Shown piece by piece: positions 17,855 to 27,278 of a stretch of DNA of 64,000 nt (its first letter is position 1; each line of letters begins with the position of its first letter). A program made the position numbers and the translations under genes. Below the pieces are notes generated by a model. It saw only the letters and a list, made by a program, of their open reading frames with translations, was not told the origin of the DNA and did no database searches. The stretch is from Prevotellaceae bacterium (GTDB lineage Bacteria; Bacteroidota; Bacteroidia; Bacteroidales; Bacteroidaceae): assembly GCA_015257125.1 (NCBI GenBank), contig JABZKU010000003.1, positions 62,001 to 126,000 of the forward strand, read 5' to 3'.

Positions 17855-18724
17855 TTATTTCACGACAATCACCAGGTATTTGCTGACGCTCCAGAAGCGC
17901 GTGGGATCGGTGATGCGCAGGGTGTACTGCCCTTGTCCGTCACGATCGAGCGAGTAGGTACCCTCGGGGTGAGTGGTCATGAGTTTGGCGCTCTTGGAAT
18001 AAAGATGGATCACGCGATCGACGCGGATGTCGATCTTCGTGAAGTAGTCTTTGTTGTAGTTGCCGTTGCGCAGCACTTCGCCGCCTTGCAGAATGTTCTG
18101 CTCTTTAAGTTCGCGCTTGGTGCCGAAGACATAGAAGGCGGTGTTGAGTTCGCGGTCTTGCGCCGAAACGGTACGCGCTTTGGTTTCGTTCTGCACAGAG
18201 AGTTCATTGACATTGCCTTTGAGGTTGTCAATTTGCTGTCCTTGTTCGGCGATCTTGATGTCTTTTTGTGCCAACTGCGCACGCAAGTCCTCGGCCTGCT
18301 TGTTGAGGTCGGTGAGTTGTGCATTGAGCGACGAGATCGTTGCCTCCATCGTGGCGCGCAACTTGGAGTTGTTGGACTTCGACGACTTGACCTGCTGACG
18401 AAGGTTGGCGATCAACTCATTGTTGAGTTTGAGTGTGCGACGAATGAGTTGCATGTCCTCAACGATCGCCTCGCGATTATTTTGTTCGCCTTTGCGACGT
18501 TCCACGCTGATGCGGCCTTGCGCCTCGTTGATCTGACGGAATCCTTCTTGGATTTCGTTGAGCGTGGTGACCATGTCGTTGAGCTCTGTATCTTTCTGGT
18601 TGATGATTTGCTTGAGCGAGTCGGCCGTGGTGAAGGCGGCGGCTTCTTGCTGCTTTTTAGTTTCACACGCGGTGAAAAGGCTTACCCCGATGAGGGCAAC
18701 CAGCAGGATCGCAAATTTCTTCAT
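17855..18724 (-). CDS. coiled-coil lipoprotein of unknown function
   Basis: A 289-residue protein with lipoprotein signal ending LFTAC (Cys about residue 19). A long coiled coil covers roughly residues 30-185 (heptads rich in Leu, Gln and Glu, such as DLNKQAEDLRAQLAQKDIKI). A compact C-terminal domain follows (YVFGTKRELKEQNIL, then VIHLYSKSAKLMTTHPEGTY). This arrangement recurs in Bacteroidales, but I know no function for it. The frame is open far upstream into rsmI, but the ATG at 18724 is the only start giving a signal peptide. It lies 46 bp downstream of rsmI, likely co-transcribed. Confidence 0.82.
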   Translation of the reverse strand: MKKFAILLVALIGVSLFTACETKKQQEAAAFTTADSLKQIINQKDTELNDMVTTLNEIQEGFRQINEAQGRISVERRKGEQNNREAIVEDMQLIRRTLKLNNELIANLRQQVKSSKSNNSKLRATMEATISSLNAQLTDLNKQAEDLRAQLAQKDIKIAEQGQQIDNLKGNVNELSVQNETKARTVSAQDRELNTAFYVFGTKRELKEQNILQGGEVLRNGNYNKDYFTKIDIRVDRVIHLYSKSAKLMTTHPEGTYSLDRDGQGQYTLRITDPTRFWSVSKYLVIVVK

Positions 18725-18770
18725 GGTGCTGTTGTTTAGTAATAATTCAACTTTGAATGATTTCCGCTGT

Positions 18771-19565
18771 TTAGTCGTGGTGTTTTGATCGGCGTCGGGT
18801 GGGCGCTTCCTCAACTTCAAGCGGTTGGCCCGTGATGGGATCGACGGGAGCATTGCGGCGCGCACGGCGCTCGGCTTTGCGCACGGCGGCTTCGTCGGTG
18901 GCGGGGGCTCCCTCGACGACGAGAACAAATTCTCCGCGAGGTTCTTCTCGCTCGAAGTGGGCCAAAACTTCAGCGAGGGTGCCACGGACGCTTTGTTCGT
19001 GGACTTTCGAGATTTCGCGGCAGGCGCTGCACCGACGTTCGGCGCCGAAGACGTCGATGAATTGGTCGAGGGTGCGCACCACGCGATGGGGACTCTCATA
19101 GAAAATCAGCGTCCGCGTTTCGTTGACGAGACTTTCGAGTTTGGAGTTCCGCCCTTTCTTTTGTGGCAAGAATCCTTCGAAGCAAAAACGATCGCAGGGC
19201 AATCCACTGGCGACGAGTGCAGGCACAAAGGCCGTGGCTCCGGGGAGACATTGCACTTCCACTCCGCGAGCGATGGCGGCGCGCACCAAAAGGAAACCGG
19301 GGTCGCTAATGGCGGGTGTACCGGCGTCGCTGATGAGCGCCATTTGTTCGCCGGCTTCGAGACGAGCGGCAAAGGTTTCGGCGGTTTGGTGCTCGTTGAA
19401 CTTATGATGGCTGACGAGCGGCACGCTGATGTCGTAGTGTTTGAGCAAAACGCCACTGGTGCGGGTGTCTTCGGCGAGCACGAGATCCACCGACTTGAGC
19501 ACGCGGAGGGCGCGGAGGGTGATGTCTTCGAGATTGCCGACGGGAGTGGGTACGAGATAGAGCAT
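18771..19565 (-). CDS. rsmI: 16S rRNA 2'-O-ribose C1402 methyltransferase RsmI
   Basis: Methylates the ribose of C1402 (E. coli numbering) in the decoding centre of 16S rRNA, using S-adenosylmethionine. The 264-residue protein has the tetrapyrrole-methylase fold with LYLVPTPVGNLEDITLRAL at the start, AEDTRTSGVLL, the SAM motif LISDAGTPAISDPGF, GLPCDRFCFEGFLP and the late block REISKVHEQSVRGTL. The ATG at 19565 is chosen because the family begins right before the LVPTPVGNL motif. It is the first gene of a leftward unit with the two lipoprotein genes and has a near-consensus promoter. Confidence 0.96.
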   Translation of the reverse strand: MLYLVPTPVGNLEDITLRALRVLKSVDLVLAEDTRTSGVLLKHYDISVPLVSHHKFNEHQTAETFAARLEAGEQMALISDAGTPAISDPGFLLVRAAIARGVEVQCLPGATAFVPALVASGLPCDRFCFEGFLPQKKGRNSKLESLVNETRTLIFYESPHRVVRTLDQFIDVFGAERRCSACREISKVHEQSVRGTLAEVLAHFEREEPRGEFVLVVEGAPATDEAAVRKAERRARRNAPVDPITGQPLEVEEAPTRRRSKHHD

Positions 19566-19627
19566 GACGGTGAATCTGTGGGGGCCGAAGCGGGCTTCGA
19601 CGCGGAAAAACACCGCATCGTTATTTG

Positions 19628-19659
19628 CAAAAATAGTCGTTTCTCCGTTCTGTCACAAA
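19628..19659 (-). promoter_or_regulatory. rsmI promoter
   Basis: On the minus strand TTTG (19659-19656), 20 nt, TATTTTTG (19635-19628). Both boxes are perfect. Confidence 0.8.
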
Positions 19660-19674
19660 TAAAACGCGAAAAAC

Positions 19675-19707
19675 TTCGAGCAAGCTGTGGAAAAGATAGT
19701 ACCTTTG
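19675..19707 (+). promoter_or_regulatory. promoter of the AI-2E-type permease gene, divergent from rsmI
   Basis: TACCTTTG at 19700-19707 is a perfect -7 box; TTCG at 19675-19678 is a weak -33 at 21 nt. Confidence 0.65.
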
Positions 19708-19734
19708 CAAACGATCTACTCATTATATATAAAC

Positions 19735-20817
19735 ATGGAAATTCTGAAGCCCACCATCAATTTCGATCGTTTCGTGCGCGGTTTGCTTTTTGTAGCCGCT
19801 GTTGTGGTCTGCGTACTGGCGCTACGCTGGCTCAGCCCGGTGCTCATCCCGTTTTTTGCCGCTTGGGCGATTGCTTGGATTTTGGCGCCCGTAGTGAACT
19901 TTTTCCAACACACCTGCCGACTGCGCTCGCGTGCTGTCGCCGTACTTTTGACGCTCACTCTCCTCACGGCATTGGCAACGGCAGCCGTTTGGTTGATCAT
20001 TCCGCCGCTGATCGATGGCATCACCCAAATCAAGGACGCGCTGTTGAGCTATTTGGTTTCGGGCCATATTCGCAATGTCAATTTGCCGTCGTGGCTCGAC
20101 CACTTGATTCAACAATGGCTCGACCAAGCCAAAATCCAATCGCTTTTGCGCAGCGACAATCTCATGAACACGTTGCGAGATTCGCTCCCGCACGTTTGGA
20201 ACATGGTGTTGTCGACGGCTAACCTGGTGATGAGTTTGGCCGGTGCGGCTTTCGGGGTGCTCTACCTCTTTTTCCTCTTGCTCGACTACGACCGCTACAC
20301 CACAGCTTGGCTCGAATGGATTCCTCGCGGGCAACGTGATTTTCTCCACCGTCTGTCGGAGGATTTGGGACACAACATGCGCGGTTATTTCCGCGGACAG
20401 GCGCTCATTGCGCTCTCCAACTGCGTGATGTTCACCCTCGGTTTTTGGATCATTGGGCTTCCCATGCCGCTGGGAATGGGACTTTGCGTGGGACTCATCA
20501 GTTTCATTCCCTATGTGCAGGTATTGGGCTTCCTGCCCGCCGCTGTACTTGCGCTCATCGAGATGTCGGAGACGGGACGTTCGTTTTGGGCGCTGATGGC
20601 GCTGGTTCTGCTCGTGTACGTCGTGGTGCAGGTGCTGCAAGACACTATTTTCACCCCGCGCATCATGGGAAAAATCATGGGACTTTCGCCGGCGATGGTA
20701 CTGCTCTCGCTTTCGGTCTGGGGCTATATGGCCGGCATCATCGGACTGATCGTCGCGCTCCCGCTGACCACAATCGCGTTCGCCTATTATAAACGCTATA
20801 TCCTCAACGAGGAGTAA
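19735..20817 (+). CDS. AI-2E family transporter / membrane permease
   Basis: A 360-residue inner-membrane protein of the family annotated AI-2E transporter (UPF0118), whose members export small molecules or act as Na+/H+ antiporters; the substrate here is unknown. Two N-terminal helices (VRGLLFVAAVVVCVLAL, VLIPFFAAWAIAWILAPVV), a third near residue 75, a soluble helical stretch (about 100-170), then more helices with the typical GLISFIPYVQVLG and the C-terminal GIIGLIVALPLTTIAFAYYK. The frame opens at 19687, but the ATG at 19735 fits the promoter at 19700. Confidence 0.9.
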   Translation: MEILKPTINFDRFVRGLLFVAAVVVCVLALRWLSPVLIPFFAAWAIAWILAPVVNFFQHTCRLRSRAVAVLLTLTLLTALATAAVWLIIPPLIDGITQIKDALLSYLVSGHIRNVNLPSWLDHLIQQWLDQAKIQSLLRSDNLMNTLRDSLPHVWNMVLSTANLVMSLAGAAFGVLYLFFLLLDYDRYTTAWLEWIPRGQRDFLHRLSEDLGHNMRGYFRGQALIALSNCVMFTLGFWIIGLPMPLGMGLCVGLISFIPYVQVLGFLPAAVLALIEMSETGRSFWALMALVLLVYVVVQVLQDTIFTPRIMGKIMGLSPAMVLLSLSVWGYMAGIIGLIVALPLTTIAFAYYKRYILNEE

Positions 20818-20952
20818 ATCGCCTTCGCCGTTTCCTCCCCCGGCGAAGAGGCAAAAGTGCGCTTTTTTTCGTAATTTCGCGTCGGTCTTTTCGCCAAGCC
20901 TCGAAAAGTCGTCCAGTTTTTGACTTTACAATTCTCTAACGTTCAACACACT

Positions 20953-22335
20953 ATGCAAGATTTGTGGAACGCTTGTATGCAAGCGCTGCAACAGAAGACT
21001 TCGCCCGAACTGTTCAACACTTGGACGCGGCCGCTGAAGTTCCACGCTTACACAGAAGGAGTGCTGTATATCGGCATTCCCAGTCGAGTTTTTGCAGAAG
21101 AAATGGTGAAGGCGTTGCGCGAACCCTTCGAGCAGGCCATCTACGAGACGTTTGGGAAAAGCACCCGCGTGCAATGGAAACTGGAAGTCGATGAAGACCC
21201 GAACGCGAACGCCGGAAAGGCTTCTCTCCCCCGCCCCGCCACACGCACGGCGCCCGATGCCCCCAACGCTGCCCAACCGATGGCGCCGAAAGCCGAGGCG
21301 ATGCAGTCGTTCCTCAACGAAGAATACACCTTCGACCGCTTTTGTAAGGGCGAAAGCAATGCGCACGCGCTGAACATTGCCCTCTCCATCGCCGGACGAC
21401 TGGACGGACAGACGTTCAACCCCTTCTTTCTCTACGGTCCGTCGGGAGTGGGAAAAACGCACTTGGTGACGGCCATCGGTTTGGAGATCAAACAGCACCA
21501 CCCCGACAAGCGCGTGCTGTTTGTCGCCGCCGCCACCTTCCGCACACAATACACCGATGCGGTGCGCATGAACAAGGTCAACGACTTCGTGCACTTCTAC
21601 CAAACGATTGACGTGCTGATCATCGACGATTTTCAGGAGATCAAGACAGAGAAAACGCACCACGTGTTTTTCCACATCTTCAACCACCTCCAATCGCTCA
21701 AACGCAAAATCATCATCACCTGCGACCGTCCGCCTTCGCAGTTCGAGGGGATTGAAGAACGCCTGCTCACCCGCTTGAAATGGGGCATCACGATCGACAT
21801 TCAACGACCGGATTTGCAGTTGCGCCGAGACATTCTGCACGACAAACTGCGCCGCGAAAACATTGTTTCGTTTCCGGAAGAGGTCATTCAGTACATTGCC
21901 GAAAACGTTTCCGACAGTGTCCGCGAATTGCAGGGCATGGTCAACTCGATGTTGGCGTTTTCGATGGGCTACAACGGCGCCTGCAGCATCGACATCGAAC
22001 TGGCGAAGCGCATCATTCCGCGTTTGGTGAATCAGGCGCGCAAGGTGCTGAACATGGACACGATTTTGAATTTCGTTTGCGATCGCCGAGAGCTCAAGCC
22101 CGCCGATATTCGCTCGAAATCGCGCAAAGCACCGATCGCCTCTGCGCGCCACTTGATCTGCTACCTCACGCACAAGTACACCGACACCTCGCTCTCGCAA
22201 ATCGGGCGCAACCTCGGCGGCCGCGACCACTCCACGGTGCTGCACAGCTGCACGAGTTTAGAAAAACAGATGGCCACCAACAAAGTTTTTCGGGCAGAAA
22301 TCGAAGCGCTGGAAACCGAATTGAGCCAACTTTAA
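20953..22335 (+). CDS. dnaA: chromosomal replication initiator DnaA
   Basis: Opens the replication origin and helps load the replicative helicase. The 460-residue protein has domain I (residues 1-80, LWNACMQALQQKTSPELFNTW), a short Pro/Ala linker, the AAA+ domain with Walker A GPSGVGKT (162-169), Walker B LIIDDFQEI (about 222-230) and EERLLTRLKWG, and the domain IV helix-turn-helix SLSQIGRNLGGRDHSTVLHS that reads DnaA boxes. The frame opens at a TTG 11 codons earlier, but the ATG at 20953 is typical. No cluster of DnaA boxes was found next to it, so the origin is probably elsewhere. Confidence 0.97.
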   Translation: MQDLWNACMQALQQKTSPELFNTWTRPLKFHAYTEGVLYIGIPSRVFAEEMVKALREPFEQAIYETFGKSTRVQWKLEVDEDPNANAGKASLPRPATRTAPDAPNAAQPMAPKAEAMQSFLNEEYTFDRFCKGESNAHALNIALSIAGRLDGQTFNPFFLYGPSGVGKTHLVTAIGLEIKQHHPDKRVLFVAAATFRTQYTDAVRMNKVNDFVHFYQTIDVLIIDDFQEIKTEKTHHVFFHIFNHLQSLKRKIIITCDRPPSQFEGIEERLLTRLKWGITIDIQRPDLQLRRDILHDKLRRENIVSFPEEVIQYIAENVSDSVRELQGMVNSMLAFSMGYNGACSIDIELAKRIIPRLVNQARKVLNMDTILNFVCDRRELKPADIRSKSRKAPIASARHLICYLTHKYTDTSLSQIGRNLGGRDHSTVLHSCTSLEKQMATNKVFRAEIEALETELSQL

Positions 22336-22358
22336 GACGCTTTTTGCGTCAAACCTTC

Positions 22359-22406
22359 AAAAAACGGAACGTGCACGACATTTTTAGGTGCGCGTTCCGT
22401 TTTTTT
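22359..22406 (+). terminator. intrinsic terminator after dnaA
   Basis: An 18-bp stem (22359-22376 with 22388-22405, one G-T pair) has an 11-nt loop and ends in a long T run. A smaller hairpin (GACGC...GCGTC, about 22336-22350) precedes it. Confidence 0.88.
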
Positions 22407-22441
22407 AGAACAGAAGTGGAGATATTTTCTCGAGAATAGCG

Positions 22442-22449
22442 TACTTTTG
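22442..22449 (+). promoter_or_regulatory. -7 box of the secreted-protein gene
   Basis: TACTTTTG, a perfect TAnnTTTG, 69 nt upstream of the start at 22518. The -33 element is unclear. Confidence 0.6.
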
Positions 22450-22517
22450 CACGGCAAGCATTACAATCTGCGACAAAAGATTTCATTTCTTGTTTCATTT
22501 CTCCACTTAGCCCCTAT

Positions 22518-23543
22518 ATGAATCGCTCAATCCGCCTTTTCTGTCTCATCGCGCTCAGCCTTGTGGCCGTCGTTGCGCAAGCCGCAACGGTCTATCAGTA
22601 CATTTATATCACCTGCGTCGACAAACAAGGCAACCTCATCGGTCGCGACACCATCAAAACGCCCGCCAGCGAATGCTTCTTCTTGAAAGCGCCCACCATT
22701 CCTTACTATAAATGCGTGGACTACAGCGAGGAAGGAAGCAACGTTTGCATCCACACCAGCGAACATCTCACCATGCAATACGAAACCACCGGTTACAGTG
22801 GCTTTTCCGCTCTCACGAACGAGCCGATCGATAAAATTGTTGAGAACATGGGCGTCGCACTCCTCACCCCCGAGGAACAACCGCGCGTGTGGTGCACGGC
22901 CGATTCCGCGAAAGTGAAATTACTCCCCCTCGCTGCCGACGGTCACGGCCCCGAAGCCACTTGGATACTCCGTTCCACTGACGAAGGCTGGACATTCTAC
23001 CATGCCCTAAGCGACAGCTATCTTTCCGACATCTTGGCGGACGGCACCGCGCAGACATCCGGCAAACCGATGGTCTTCAATATCGTCAAAGACGTCAACA
23101 AAAAAGCCAATCGTCACATCCTCCATGCCGCCGACGGCAGAGTCTTCACCGTGCGTTTGAGCCGCTACCTTCCGCGCGTCTACTTCGGTGTCTTTGCTTC
23201 GTTCCTCGACGAGAAAGACAGCACCCTCGCCCCAGATCGTTTCATTCCCGTTGCAGCCGGCGCCAACGAACGCTTTGCCGCACCGTACATTAAGGGATAC
23301 CAGTTCCAAAAGAGCCCCGATTTCTCGATCGACGCGCCGCTCCAACTCGACAACTTCATCGGCGCACAGTTGATCTACAAAGCCGATCCCTCGGCCGTGC
23401 ATGCACCTTCTCGCTCATCGACCACACGCAACGCGCAGCGCTACGACCTCTCCGGCCGTCGTCTGCCGCAAGGTGAGCAGAGCGTTTCCACCTCGCGCGG
23501 TCGCTTGCTCATTGTCGACGGAAAAGTACAAGTGCAACCCTAA
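22518..23543 (+). CDS. secreted protein with a C-terminal sorting-like tail
   Basis: A 341-residue protein with a clear signal peptide (residues 1-22, ending VAQAA). The body is beta-rich and not recognised. The end (RYDLSGRRLPQG..., then GRLLIVDGKVQVQP) is the short tail YDLxGRR-xxx-GxxIVxGKK that many secreted Bacteroidales proteins carry and that resembles type IX sorting domains. Transcribed alone between two terminators; surface or periplasmic location is inferred. Confidence 0.8.
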   Translation: MNRSIRLFCLIALSLVAVVAQAATVYQYIYITCVDKQGNLIGRDTIKTPASECFFLKAPTIPYYKCVDYSEEGSNVCIHTSEHLTMQYETTGYSGFSALTNEPIDKIVENMGVALLTPEEQPRVWCTADSAKVKLLPLAADGHGPEATWILRSTDEGWTFYHALSDSYLSDILADGTAQTSGKPMVFNIVKDVNKKANRHILHAADGRVFTVRLSRYLPRVYFGVFASFLDEKDSTLAPDRFIPVAAGANERFAAPYIKGYQFQKSPDFSIDAPLQLDNFIGAQLIYKADPSAVHAPSRSSTTRNAQRYDLSGRRLPQGEQSVSTSRGRLLIVDGKVQVQP

Positions 23544-23586
23544 ATCTCGGAGCGCACTCCACCACAGCGTCTCCTTTCTTACGACT

Positions 23587-23634
23587 AAAACAGCCATCGG
23601 TGCTCGGATATTCCGAACGCCGATGGCTGTTTTT
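23587..23634. terminator. bidirectional terminator between the secreted-protein gene and tilS
   Basis: A perfect 14-bp stem (AAAACAGCCATCGG at 23587-23600 with 23620-23633), with an inner CGGATATTCCG palindrome. T runs are on both strands, fitting convergent genes. Confidence 0.85.
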
Positions 23635-23674
23635 CGTTGAATCGAGTGAACGAGTATCAGAACGCTGAGCGAGG

Positions 23675-24997
23675 TCAATCCGTCCGCTCTGCAAGGAGGC
23701 GAATTTCCAACACACGTTGGGTGGATGCCGTCACGGCCGCTCGCCGATCCACGGTTTCGCCTACCAGCCACAAGATGCCCGTTTCGTCACAGACCACCGC
23801 GGCCGCACGCTTTTCCAGCACCGAACGGTGCCGATCCGTGAGATAATCGCTCACCAACTTCGTCCCTCGATGCATACCGAAGGGCGCGAAGCGATCGCCC
23901 GTCTGCACACGGCGCACAAACGGCTGGCCGACCACTGCCTCTGCGTCGATCGTGACGCAATCGGCCGCCCGTGCCGGCACAAACGCCGCCTCGCGCACAT
24001 ACTCCCTCAGTTGAAGGACAGGCAGCGGAGGCAAAGTGTCCGTTTCCAACAACAAACGCCCGCCGTGCACCACTGCACAAAGGTCTGCCGCCGCGAACAC
24101 CGCCCCGGTACGTGCCGTGAGCACCGCCGTACTTACTTCGGGCGAGAAACCACGCTGCACCAATCGCTCGCGCAACCATTCGCGCCCGGCCGCACCACGA
24201 CGGCGCACCGCGTCGAGATCAATTTCCGTTCGGCCGCTGGGACGCTCCGTCAGCAATTCCGCATCGAGGAGCGACATCCCCACTTCGTAGACCGACAAGG
24301 CCTCTTGCAAATGTTCGGCCGTAGCGGCCAACGTCGTGTCCACACTCGGATTCATTTCGCGCAACCGTGGCATCAGCCGGTGGCGCACGAAGTTGCGGCG
24401 AAACTGTGTGTCGGCGTTCGTGCTGTCGGTCACATACGGCTGTTGCAGCTCAGCCAGAAACGCGAAGATCTCCGCTTTGCGCACCTGCAGGAGCGGTCGC
24501 CACACCCCGTCGGCACGTACGGCACGCATCGCCGCAAGACCGCGCAAACCCGCGCCGCGCACCAAGCGCAAGAGGAGCGTTTCGGCCTGATCCTCGAGAT
24601 GATGCGCCACACACACCGCTCCGCCCAACTCGGCAAACCACGCATAGCGCAGGCGACGAGCGGCCATTTCGAGACTTTCGCCCGTGCGTGCCGCTTCCTC
24701 TCGCGTGTCGAAACGCCGCACGTGCAAGGGGATGTCGTGCATACGGCAAAATTCGCGCACAAACGCCTCATCTCTCTCGCTTTCCGCACCGCGCAGACCG
24801 AAATTGACGTGCAGTGCCGTGAACGGCACCTCCAATATCCAAAGTGCACAGGCCAGCGCCACCGAATCGGCACCGCCGCTCAGCGCACAATAGAGCGGGC
24901 GGTTCGCGGTGTCCTCGCGTGCAGCGAGAAAATCACGAACCGCCCGCAACAACGGGGATGGTGCTATCGACAAAGAGGCACGTTCTATCATAAGCAT
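23675..24997 (-). CDS. tilS: tRNA(Ile)-lysidine synthase TilS
   Basis: Attaches lysine to C34 of the AUA-reading tRNA-Ile, changing its identity and codon reading. The 440-residue protein has the PP-loop ATP motif SGGADS (about residues 40-45), ALHVNFGLRGAESERDE, the HHLEDQAET motif and TDSTNADTQFRRNFVRHRLMP, followed by the C-terminal domains. Start MLM at 24997; an ATG two codons later (24991) is equally possible. It is the last gene of a leftward run with tdk, a secreted protein and a radical SAM gene. Confidence 0.95.
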   Translation of the reverse strand: MLMIERASLSIAPSPLLRAVRDFLAAREDTANRPLYCALSGGADSVALACALWILEVPFTALHVNFGLRGAESERDEAFVREFCRMHDIPLHVRRFDTREEAARTGESLEMAARRLRYAWFAELGGAVCVAHHLEDQAETLLLRLVRGAGLRGLAAMRAVRADGVWRPLLQVRKAEIFAFLAELQQPYVTDSTNADTQFRRNFVRHRLMPRLREMNPSVDTTLAATAEHLQEALSVYEVGMSLLDAELLTERPSGRTEIDLDAVRRRGAAGREWLRERLVQRGFSPEVSTAVLTARTGAVFAAADLCAVVHGGRLLLETDTLPPLPVLQLREYVREAAFVPARAADCVTIDAEAVVGQPFVRRVQTGDRFAPFGMHRGTKLVSDYLTDRHRSVLEKRAAAVVCDETGILWLVGETVDRRAAVTASTQRVLEIRLLAERTD

Positions 24998-25033
24998 AAC
25001 AGCTGTAAAGGAGAAAACTGCCGAGCCAACTCC

Positions 25034-25810
25034 TCAATAAGACACTTGGCACGACAAGCCCAAGGCGCGCACTCGCTCGGCGATGCCGTCCAGCACTTCG
25101 GGAGCAGCCTTCAGCAGTCCCTTCGCCGGCGTATCGCGGTCGATCGTGTAGACATACACCGCTTCGGGCGCGATCAGGCGGAGTTTTTCCAACCACGGCG
25201 CCACATATTCGTCGCCCGTGTTGTCGACCGAGCGCCCTTCGTAACTGCCGACCATGAAAAGCGATTGGATCTGCACCTTCCCTTCGAAAGCACAAAGGCC
25301 TTTCACAAGTTCGTCCACATCATACCGCACTTGCGGGCGGTCGACATGCGCAATGTAGTCCGCCGACACCGTGTCGAGCTTCAGAATGTTGTTGTCCACG
25401 CGGCACAAAGCGGCAAACACCGCCGGTCGGCGACTGAAGGTGGCGTTGCTCAACACGCTGATCTTCGCTTCGGGGAAATAATGATCGCGCAACGCGATGG
25501 TATCTTCGATCACATCGGCAAAATCGGGGTGCATCGTGGGTTCGCCGTTGCCCGCAAAGGTGATCACGTCGGGGCCGCGTCCCTCGCGCTGCATCCGTTC
25601 GAGCGTCTGCTCCAACTCTCGCGCCACCTCCTCGCGTGTGGGGTAAGGCGAGCGCGTGCGATGGTCGCCGTTGAAACCACATTCGCAATAGATGCAATCG
25701 AAGGTGCAAAGTTTACCGTCGGCCGGCAAAAGATTGACGCCCAACGAGACACCGAGCCGGCGACTGTGCACCGGGCCGAAGATGGGAGAAGAGAAAAGAA
25801 TCGTAGACAT
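25034..25810 (-). CDS. radical SAM protein (COG0731-like)
   Basis: A 258-residue radical SAM enzyme with the Fe-S motif C35-x3-C39-x2-C42 (LCTFDCIYCECG), the GE-type motif TFAGNGEPTMHPDF, and SVLSNATF later in the barrel. The start (FSSPIFGPVHSRRLGVSLGVNLLP) is typical of a group found in many bacteria and related to Fe-S oxidoreductases of COG0731. The reaction is unknown. It sits 36 bp upstream of tilS, which hints at, but does not prove, a link to tRNA modification. Confidence 0.88.
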   Translation of the reverse strand: MSTILFSSPIFGPVHSRRLGVSLGVNLLPADGKLCTFDCIYCECGFNGDHRTRSPYPTREEVARELEQTLERMQREGRGPDVITFAGNGEPTMHPDFADVIEDTIALRDHYFPEAKISVLSNATFSRRPAVFAALCRVDNNILKLDTVSADYIAHVDRPQVRYDVDELVKGLCAFEGKVQIQSLFMVGSYEGRSVDNTGDEYVAPWLEKLRLIAPEAVYVYTIDRDTPAKGLLKAAPEVLDGIAERVRALGLSCQVSY

Positions 25811-25906
25811 AAATTCGATGTTGCCGCCGCGGTTTCATCCGGCCGCGTGGGCATAATAAAATCCTGCACCGCGACGCGCCATGTGCCACAGCGGACGCAG
25901 CGCGAC

Positions 25907-26575
25907 TCATTCGGGGAAATACATCAGCAGGCGCTGCAACGACTTTTGGTCGCCCCAGCTCCACCAGCGGTCGTCCATCAAGTTTTTGAAAGCCAGCTTC
26001 ATGTCCTCGCGCACCTCTTTCTTCACCAAGCGTTCTTTGGCCGGCACGATCTTGCCGCGCAGCGAGAAATAGTAGGTGCGTTTGAGTGGATAGCCCTTGT
26101 TGGCGCGTTGCTCCGTGCCGCTCAAGTCCATGAAAAGGTCGGGCAGCGCGCCGCCCGAATCGAGCGAAACGAAAGGCAGATCCGTCGAACCGGTGGTGAG
26201 TTCGCGGTAGCGATCCATATCGATGGTAGTTACACACAGCAGTTTGTTGTAGCCCTGCGTGGCCACGACGCGTCCCATCATGGCACCGTCCACTTTCTCG
26301 TAGCGAATCGAGTCATCGAAAACAGCGCCTAACACACTGGCATTGGCCACTTTGCGCACCTTGCCGTCGGCCGGGTCGATGAAGCACAACGCGCCGTCGC
26401 GGTAGAGCACATTGGCCTCGGCCGTGATGAAGCGACCGAAGGTTTGCAACACTTTGGCTTTGCGGAAAGTCGGGAACACCAACTGGCGATCGGTGCGCAA
26501 GTCTTCTTGCGCCTGCTGTCCGAAAGCCGAGAGCGTCGCCACAAAAGCGAAAAGGAGAGAGAGTAAGGCTTTCAT
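25907..26575 (-). CDS. secreted protein of unknown function
   Basis: A 222-residue protein with a signal peptide (residues 1-20, ending SAFGQQ). The body has a repeated beta pattern (GRFITAEANVLYRDGALCFIDPADGKVRKV) and a basic C-terminal half (KIVPAKERLVKKEVREDMKL). I do not recognise it beyond a Bacteroidales-type secreted protein. Gaps of 68 bp to tdk and 96 bp to the radical SAM gene, all in the same direction, suggest shared transcription. Confidence 0.7.
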   Translation of the reverse strand: MKALLSLLFAFVATLSAFGQQAQEDLRTDRQLVFPTFRKAKVLQTFGRFITAEANVLYRDGALCFIDPADGKVRKVANASVLGAVFDDSIRYEKVDGAMMGRVVATQGYNKLLCVTTIDMDRYRELTTGSTDLPFVSLDSGGALPDLFMDLSGTEQRANKGYPLKRTYYFSLRGKIVPAKERLVKKEVREDMKLAFKNLMDDRWWSWGDQKSLQRLLMYFPE

Positions 26576-26643
26576 AAGTTCAGTTTTGAAGTATAAATTG
26601 CTGCTGTCGACAGCCCTCTACGTCACGGCGCGCAGCGTCGGTC

Positions 26644-27216
26644 TCAGCCTATGCCGGTCGCCTCATTGTAGCAGCAGCGACACAGCGGTTCGTAGGTTTG
26701 TTGCTCGCCGAGCATCACTTGCTTGTCGCCGGCCACCAAACGGTGGCTGAACTGCGCCAAGCGGCCGCAGCGCACGCACACAGCATGCACCTTCGTCACG
26801 TCTTCGGCCACGGCACAGAGCGCCGGCATCGGCCCGAAAGGTTGGCCTTTGAAATCCATGTCGAGACCGGCCACAATGACGCGCTTGCCTTCGTTGGCCA
26901 GCGTGCGGCACACCGCCACCAGCCCTTCCTCGAAAAACTGGGCTTCGTCGATGCCCACCACATCGGCCTGCGCCGATCGGGCAAGGATTTGGTCAACCGA
27001 ATCAAGGGGTTGCGAATCGAGGGTACGCGCATCGTGCGACACCACTTCTTCGTCGCTGTAACGCGTGTCGATGGCAGGTTTGAAGATCACCACTTCCTGA
27101 CGCGCAATGCGCGCACGCTTGATACGGCGAATCAGTTCTTCGGTTTTGCCGGAGAACATGCCGCCGCATATCACTTCGATGCGGCCTTCGCGTGGGAAAT
27201 GTTCGTTGTAGGGCAT
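26644..27216 (-). CDS. tdk: thymidine kinase (type II, zinc-binding)
   Basis: Phosphorylates thymidine to dTMP in the salvage pathway. The 190-residue protein has Walker A GGMFSGKT (18-25), the DEAQFF catalytic region (GIDEAQFFEEG), the lasso region (GLDMDFKGQPFGPMPAL), and paired Cys CVRCG and CRCC that bind the structural zinc. The frame is open upstream to 27270, but the ATG at 27216 matches the family start. First gene of the leftward run ending with tilS; its promoter overlaps the divergent menA promoter. Confidence 0.96.
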   Translation of the reverse strand: MPYNEHFPREGRIEVICGGMFSGKTEELIRRIKRARIARQEVVIFKPAIDTRYSDEEVVSHDARTLDSQPLDSVDQILARSAQADVVGIDEAQFFEEGLVAVCRTLANEGKRVIVAGLDMDFKGQPFGPMPALCAVAEDVTKVHAVCVRCGRLAQFSHRLVAGDKQVMLGEQQTYEPLCRCCYNEATGIG

Positions 27217-27278
27217 GACGGGAAAAGGGTTATTTTTTAAGTACATTCCGTCACGGCAAACGCCGTGCAACGGTCAAG

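Noticed and set aside
20818..20952. Possible replication origin next to dnaA
   Set aside because: No cluster of TTATCCACA-like boxes or AT-rich unwinding region was seen on either side of dnaA.
23717..26332. 871-codon plus-strand frame across tilS, the radical SAM gene and a secreted-protein gene
   Set aside because: It is His/Arg/Gln-rich, lacks any domain and is antisense to three genes with clear motifs or a signal peptide.
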